NCBI GenBank assembly: GCA_910577495.1
Contig: CAJTML010000084.1
Coordinates: forward strand, 1 to 9,359
Direction: 5' to 3'
Source: an uncultured Eggerthellaceae bacterium
GTDB lineage: Bacteria > Actinomycetota > Coriobacteriia > Coriobacteriales > Eggerthellaceae
Length of the DNA stretch: 9,359 bases
In this document: one piece after another, positions 5,554 to 9,359 of the stretch
Layout of the letters: the number at the start of each line of letters is the position of its first letter
Numbering within the stretch: position 1 is the first letter of the stretch
Position numbers and translations under genes: made by a program
Notes under the pieces: generated by a model
Database searches by the model: none
Seen by the model: only the letters and a program-made list of their open reading frames with translations
What the model was told of the DNA's origin: nothing

Positions 5554-6256
5554 AAGCACCTGCCACTTGCTGCTCGTCTTCCAAAAACGCCAGCACGCAC
5601 GCATTAAACGCATCGGGGTTGGTGGCAGCCACAAAGTGGTCGCCCTCAATCAGCGAGAGCGTGGCGTTTGGCAGCGCGTCTGCAATGGCGCGGGTGTGAG
5701 ACTCCTTGATCATATCGCGCGTGCCCGCAACCACCAGCACGGGCATGCGCACCTCAGCCAGCGCCGTCAGGGGAATGTGCGGCTCATCGGCCATAAGACC
5801 CAGCAGCTCTTTGCGCGCAGGGTCTTTTGTGAGGCGATGCTCAAGCAGAATTGGCAGCAACACGCTGGTTTTCAAACCGCGCGGTTCAAGGTTGGCGCCG
5901 TTTAAGATGAGCTTATGAACGCGCTCAGGGTGCGTCAGTGCGAAGATGAGCGCCACATTGCCGCCGTCCGAAAACCCCAGCAGATCAGCCTGCGCAATAT
6001 CGTTGTCATCCATAAATGCCGCTAAATCGTCACTCATCTGCGCAAGCGTTAAGGGCGCGCTTCCCCGCGGGCTTTCGCCATGCCCTCTGCTGTCAAGTGC
6101 AATAACCTCGCGCGTGGTATTGAGCGCGTGCAGTTGGTGGGCGAAATAGTGCATATCTTCGCCATTTCCGTGCAGCAAGATAAGCGGACACGTTGGATCT
6201 GCAGAGCCGCTTTGCGCGCGGGGAGCAACCCGATAAGCATGAAGCGTGATGTCCAC
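5552..6256 (-). CDS. Alpha/beta hydrolase fold protein
   Basis: The protein has 234 residues counted from GTG at 6256-6254. Catalytic elements are in the usual order: LLHGNGE (oxyanion region, His29), the nucleophile elbow GFSDGG (Ser96), the acid in VVAGTRD (Asp181) and the base in EGDHF (His207). There is no signal peptide from this start, so it should be cytosolic. The frame is open further upstream, but that extension has no ribosome site and crosses the promoter region, whereas AGAGGAAAGG (6274-6265) lies eight bases before the GTG. The fold covers esterases, lactonases, C-C hydrolases and others, and the substrate cannot be read from the sequence. It is transcribed divergently from the NCS1 permease, so the two may share regulation, and an amide or ester substrate linked to the imported compound is conceivable. 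Confidence 0.85.
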   Translation of the reverse strand: MDITLHAYRVAPRAQSGSADPTCPLILLHGNGEDMHYFAHQLHALNTTREVIALDSRGHGESPRGSAPLTLAQMSDDLAAFMDDNDIAQADLLGFSDGGNVALIFALTHPERVHKLILNGANLEPRGLKTSVLLPILLEHRLTKDPARKELLGLMADEPHIPLTALAEVRMPVLVVAGTRDMIKESHTRAIADALPNATLSLIEGDHFVAATNPDAFNACVLAFLEDEQQVAGA

Positions 6257-6310
6257 AGGCGAAACCTTTCCTCTGACAAGTGCATACGTGATCAAGCAAA
6301 CGATGATGGA

Positions 6311-6316
6311 TATAAT
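6311..6316 (+). promoter_or_regulatory. Perfect -10 box of the permease operon
   Basis: TATAAT lies 44 bases before the permease ATG, in the 104-base gap between divergent genes. The -35 match at 16-17 bases upstream is weak (TGATCA or GTGATC), which suggests dependence on an activator. AAGGAG (6344-6349) then serves as ribosome site. On the other strand the same bases read TATTAT, so a divergent start for the hydrolase may overlap here, though no -35 is evident for it. Confidence 0.5.
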
Positions 6317-6360
6317 ACACTTTCGTTTCAAGAGATGAGATTGAAGGAGTAAAACGCCAC

Positions 6361-7725
6361 ATGGATGCGCAGAAGCAGGAACAAACATACGTGCCTGTTG
6401 ACGTGGGGTTGCGTATTTCAGATGACGAACGAAAGCCGTGGACGTCCATCGCGCTCATTCGCGCAGGAGGCATGTTTAGCGCGCCGACGCTTATGGTGGG
6501 CGCGGCGCTGGGAATGGGTATGGCGCTTTCGGGTGCTGCGTTAGCGGTGTTGTGCGGCTACGGATTCGTGGTGCTCTACATGAGTTTTGTGGCTATGCAA
6601 GCCAGTGACCTGGGACTTCCAACAGCGGTGCTGACGGCTCCGAGCTTAGGCAAGGCGGGTGCGCGGTATCTGGTGTCCCTCATTGTTGGCATCGTGACTA
6701 TCGGATGGTTTGGCGTGCAGACTGCCGTGTGCGGCTCGTCGCTGTCGTTTATGTTGGCTGACACCTTTGGTGTCTCAGTGGCGCCGCAGGTGTGTTCGGT
6801 GGCGCTTGGGGTACTGATGCTGGTGACGGCCGTTATTGGTTTTGACGGCTTGAAGTGGATCAGTGCTGTTGCCGCACCGCTGCTCATGGCGGTGTGTGTC
6901 TATGGCGTGGGATATGCGCTCGTAAACGCAGGTTCGACCGACGTGCTGTTTGCCTACGTGCCGCTGCCCGCCGACGCCATCGGCTTTATTGCGGGTGTGC
7001 AAATGGCTATCGGCCTCTACGCGTTTGCGGGGTGCACGGCGGGGGACTTCGCCCGTTTTGCCCCCACACGAAAAGCGGCGGTGCTCTCCAGCGTGCTGGG
7101 CGTGTTGCCCGCGGGGTTTGTGGCACTTATGGCGGCGGCTGCGCTGGCTATCGTGACGGGTATTGATGACGTGGCGGTGCTCATGAACTCCATCGGGCTT
7201 CCGCTGGTGGGTTTGTTGGCGCTCGTGCTTTCGGCCTGGACGGTCAATGCCGGCAACGTGTACTCGGCGGGGCTGGGCTTTGCGGTCATGCTCGGGCAAG
7301 ATGAGAGTGGGTCGAAGATTACGACGCTTGTATCAGGCATTATCGGCATCGTGCTTGCCGTTGCGGGTATTTTGGATCAGTTTCAAACGTGGTTGTCGGT
7401 ACTTTCGGCTATAGCCCCTGCGCTGGCAGGTGCCATGATTGCGGACTACTGGATTGTCCGCAAGGCGAATCCGAAAAATATCGAAGCGTGCGAAGGCGTG
7501 TCACTTGCGGGGGTTTGCGCGCTTGTGTTCGGCATGCTGGCGGCGCTTGTTACGTCGGGCACCTTCGCCACGATGCCGGGCGTAAGCTGGCTCAGTTTCC
7601 CATTCTTTATCGGCCCGGTTAACGGACTGGTCGTTTCAATCCTGGTGTATGTGATAGCGTACAAACTGAGTGGGCGCGCGCAGTATCCAGGGCGCGTGTG
7701 TATGCGGACGCCACAGCAGAAGTGA
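6361..7725 (+). CDS. NCS1-family (purine/cytosine/hydantoin) permease
   Basis: The protein has 454 residues with about twelve hydrophobic helices from residue 30 on, after a charged cytosolic N-terminus. NCS1 (PF02133) landmarks are visible: GWFGVQTAV (115-123), the segment WTVNAGNVYSAGL (293-305) and IAPALAGAMIADYW (351-364). The family imports nucleobases, allantoin, hydantoins or related heterocycles, usually with a cation. The closest impression is a CodB-like cytosine permease, but substrate is poorly predicted by sequence, and the Mhp1 branch carries 5-substituted hydantoins. It leads operon B: 21 bases separate it from the former-DUF917 gene, which points to uptake of that pathway's substrate. 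No cytosine deaminase is seen in the window, which weakens a cytosine role. Confidence 0.85.
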   Translation: MDAQKQEQTYVPVDVGLRISDDERKPWTSIALIRAGGMFSAPTLMVGAALGMGMALSGAALAVLCGYGFVVLYMSFVAMQASDLGLPTAVLTAPSLGKAGARYLVSLIVGIVTIGWFGVQTAVCGSSLSFMLADTFGVSVAPQVCSVALGVLMLVTAVIGFDGLKWISAVAAPLLMAVCVYGVGYALVNAGSTDVLFAYVPLPADAIGFIAGVQMAIGLYAFAGCTAGDFARFAPTRKAAVLSSVLGVLPAGFVALMAAAALAIVTGIDDVAVLMNSIGLPLVGLLALVLSAWTVNAGNVYSAGLGFAVMLGQDESGSKITTLVSGIIGIVLAVAGILDQFQTWLSVLSAIAPALAGAMIADYWIVRKANPKNIEACEGVSLAGVCALVFGMLAALVTSGTFATMPGVSWLSFPFFIGPVNGLVVSILVYVIAYKLSGRAQYPGRVCMRTPQQK

Positions 7726-7746
7726 TACAGACGAAAGGATCACCCT

Positions 7747-8862
7747 ATGCGCTTAATTGATTGCGAAGACGTTGTTGATATTGCCACGGGATCGGCGCTT
7801 TTGGGCGCGGGTGGCGGCGGAGACCCCTACATGGGCAAGCTTGAAACTATTACGGCAATTCGCGAATGTGGTCCGGTTGAACTTCTGGACGCCGATGAGG
7901 TGCCCGATACGTGGACGGTGGCCTCAATTGGCAGCGTCGGTGCGCCTTCGGTGGTGCTTGAAAAGGGTGTCAATGGGCGCGAGTACGTGATTGCGCCTGA
8001 CTTTTTGGAGCGCATCCTGGACAAGAAAATTGACGCGTTTGTGCTGGCAGAAGCGGGTGGCTTAAACTCGCTTGTGCCGATTGCGGCGGCTGCGCGCGTG
8101 GGAATTCCCGTAGTCAACGTTGACGGCATGGGCCGCGCGTTTCCGGGGCTGCAGCAAGATACCTATTGTCTGAACGGCGTTCCCACAACCCCGATGGTCT
8201 TTGTGGACGAAAAGGGCAACCGCAGCGTCATTGAGACCATCGACAACGACTGGACTGAAACCATTGGCCGCGCCATTACGTCGGCTTCAGGTGGCGCTAT
8301 TATCAACATGGGTGCGTCCATGACTGGCGCAAAGATGAAGCAGTGCGCGGTGCGCGGGACGGTTGATTTGGCGCAGCGATTAGGCCGCATTATCCGCCAG
8401 GCGAAAGGTGCCGCAGAGCAGGCGGGATGTTCGCCGCGAGACTATTTCTTGCGCGAATCGGGCGCGTATCTGTTTATGCATGCAAAGATTGCTGATGTGC
8501 TTCGCCAAACGCGGGATGGGTTTAACTTTGGTCGCGCGGTGTTAGAAGGCATTGGCGAAGACAAGGGCAAAACCGGTTCGGTGGTCTATCAAAACGAAAA
8601 CCTCTATGCCGAGGTGGATGGCGAAGTGGTCATCAGTGTGCCTGATCTGGTGTGCTTGGTGGATGCCGATACGTTTTTGCCGATCACCACTGAGTCGCTT
8701 CGCTATGGCAAGCGCGTGCTGCTCATTGGACTGCCGTGTGACGGCGCATGGCGAACGCCAGAGGGCTTGGCGCTGGGCGGACCTGCGTGGTTTGGATTCG
8801 ATATTGCCTATATTCCCGTGGAGGAGCAGTGGGTGCGCACCTTTTGCGCTACAATGCCATAG
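7747..8862 (+). CDS. Former-DUF917 protein, first of two paralogues
   Basis: This is a 371-residue cytosolic protein of the family formerly called DUF917 (PF06032, now named after S-methyl-thiohydantoin desulfurase). Seen directly are the glycine-rich GAGGGGDP (20-27), EAGGLNS (102-108) and VDGMGRAFPG (125-134). Length is normal for the family. GAAAGG (7733-7738) lies before the ATG. Members are often encoded beside hydantoinase/oxoprolinase genes and occur as adjacent pairs. Compared with the next gene this copy has Asn124 instead of Asp124 and Gly134 instead of Glu134 in the most conserved motif, so it may have altered activity or act as the non-catalytic partner. The reaction is not proven; involvement in opening or desulfurising a hydantoin-like ring is inferred from family and context. 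Confidence 0.85.
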   Translation: MRLIDCEDVVDIATGSALLGAGGGGDPYMGKLETITAIRECGPVELLDADEVPDTWTVASIGSVGAPSVVLEKGVNGREYVIAPDFLERILDKKIDAFVLAEAGGLNSLVPIAAAARVGIPVVNVDGMGRAFPGLQQDTYCLNGVPTTPMVFVDEKGNRSVIETIDNDWTETIGRAITSASGGAIINMGASMTGAKMKQCAVRGTVDLAQRLGRIIRQAKGAAEQAGCSPRDYFLRESGAYLFMHAKIADVLRQTRDGFNFGRAVLEGIGEDKGKTGSVVYQNENLYAEVDGEVVISVPDLVCLVDADTFLPITTESLRYGKRVLLIGLPCDGAWRTPEGLALGGPAWFGFDIAYIPVEEQWVRTFCATMP

Positions 8863-8903
8863 CAACCTATGAGGAACTACGCAATACTCGGGAAAGGGTA
8901 AGT

Positions 8904-9359
8904 ATGCGTGAAATTGGAATAGAAGAGATTGAAGATATTGCCTTAGGCGCGGCACTTTTGGGCGCGGGCGGCGGCGGTGACCCGTACGTGGGAAAGCTGA
9001 CTGCCATTGGTGCTGTTAAAGAGTGCGGCCCGGTGAAGTTGATTAGCGCTGATGAGGTGCCTGACGGCGCCTTTATCATGCCGTCGGCCTCCATGGGGGC
9101 ACCGACTATTCTGTCCGAGAAGGCGGTTGGCGCAAACGAGTTTCGCCGCCTCTTTGACATGGTGGAGCAGTTCTTTGGCAAGCCGGTCTATGCGACGATG
9201 CCCGCAGAAGCAGGTGGCGTGAACTCTATGCTGCCTATTGCGGCGGCAGCTCGTTTGGGTATCCCGCTGGTGGACGCTGATGGCATGGGTCGCGCGTTTC
9301 CGGAATTGCAGATGGTGACGTTTTCCATTGGCGGTGTTTCTGCAAGTCCGATGGCCTTT
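8904..9359 (+). CDS. Former-DUF917 protein, second paralogue (cut by window end)
   Basis: The frame starts at ATG 8904 after AAAGGG (8893-8898) and runs without a stop to the right edge: 152 residues, about 40% of the family length. It holds GAGGGGDP (20-27), EAGGVNS (102-108) and ADGMGRAFPE (125-134). Hand alignment with the first 152 residues of the preceding gene needs no net gap and gives 83 identities, about 55%; conservation is strongest at 1-54 and 101-152. The gap between the two genes is 41 bases, with no terminator, so they are probably co-transcribed. It keeps Asp124 and Glu134, the acidic residues the first copy has lost. The two products may form a heteromer. The rest of the operon lies outside the window. 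Confidence 0.85.
   Translation, partial: MREIGIEEIEDIALGAALLGAGGGGDPYVGKLTAIGAVKECGPVKLISADEVPDGAFIMPSASMGAPTILSEKAVGANEFRRLFDMVEQFFGKPVYATMPAEAGGVNSMLPIAAAARLGIPLVDADGMGRAFPELQMVTFSIGGVSASPMAF

Noticed and set aside
6257..6388. N-terminal extension of the hydrolase up to 6388, with a hydrophobic stretch that mimics a signal anchor
   Set aside because: It would cross the permease promoter and start codon, has no ribosome site, and GTG 6256 has a strong one. The hydrophobic run is translated promoter DNA.
6361..7725. Naming the permease codB
   Set aside because: It resembles CodB, but no cytosine deaminase is seen and NCS1 substrates are not reliably predicted, so a symbol would overstate the evidence.

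Overview
The window looks like chromosomal DNA of an anaerobic actinobacterium of the class Coriobacteriia, most likely an Eggerthellaceae relative. This is inferred from a moderately high GC content, GTG/ATG starts with strong Shine-Dalgarno sites, and a gene set typical of anaerobic respirers: a molybdopterin-nucleotide fusion, a multi-cluster iron-sulfur protein, a CcdA-TlpA fusion and tandem former-DUF917 proteins. No genus can be fixed from the sequence alone. There is no transposase, integrase, CRISPR array, tRNA or rRNA.

Layout. Bases 2-112 hold the last 36 codons of an unidentified plus-strand gene. A gene-poor stretch of about 725 bases follows (113-838). Its first part is GC-rich and full of direct and inverted repeats. 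It ends in a clear intrinsic terminator (589-628), about 480 bases beyond the last stop codon, so a structured RNA of about 310 nt is a possible occupant. Its second part is AT-richer and carries a promoter and a leader hairpin for the next operon.

Operon A (839-5518, plus strand): an Asp/Glu/hydantoin racemase-like protein, a MobB-MobA fusion overlapping it by ATGA, a 4Fe-4S protein with four classical Cys clusters plus a central Cys-containing domain, and, after a 15-bp intergenic hairpin, a CcdA-TlpA fusion. The last three fit assembly of molybdenum/iron-sulfur oxidoreductases in the cytoplasm and thiol-disulfide chemistry outside the membrane. The racemase is the odd member.

A convergent alpha/beta hydrolase (5552-6256, minus strand) follows. 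It shares a 104-base divergent control region with operon B.

Operon B (6361 to beyond the right edge, plus strand): an NCS1-type permease and two tandem former-DUF917 proteins, the second cut by the window end. NCS1 carriers import nucleobases, hydantoins or allantoin. The former-DUF917 family is now linked to thiohydantoin chemistry. The cluster is therefore best read as uptake and breakdown of a small cyclic amide or ureide, possibly a (thio)hydantoin. The racemase of operon A could belong to the same chemistry, which would tie the two halves together; that link is inference.

Most unusual points: the structured region before the terminator, the roughly 90-residue insertion in the MobB half, the central Cys domain of the iron-sulfur protein, and the loss of two otherwise shared acidic residues in the first of the two former-DUF917 paralogues.
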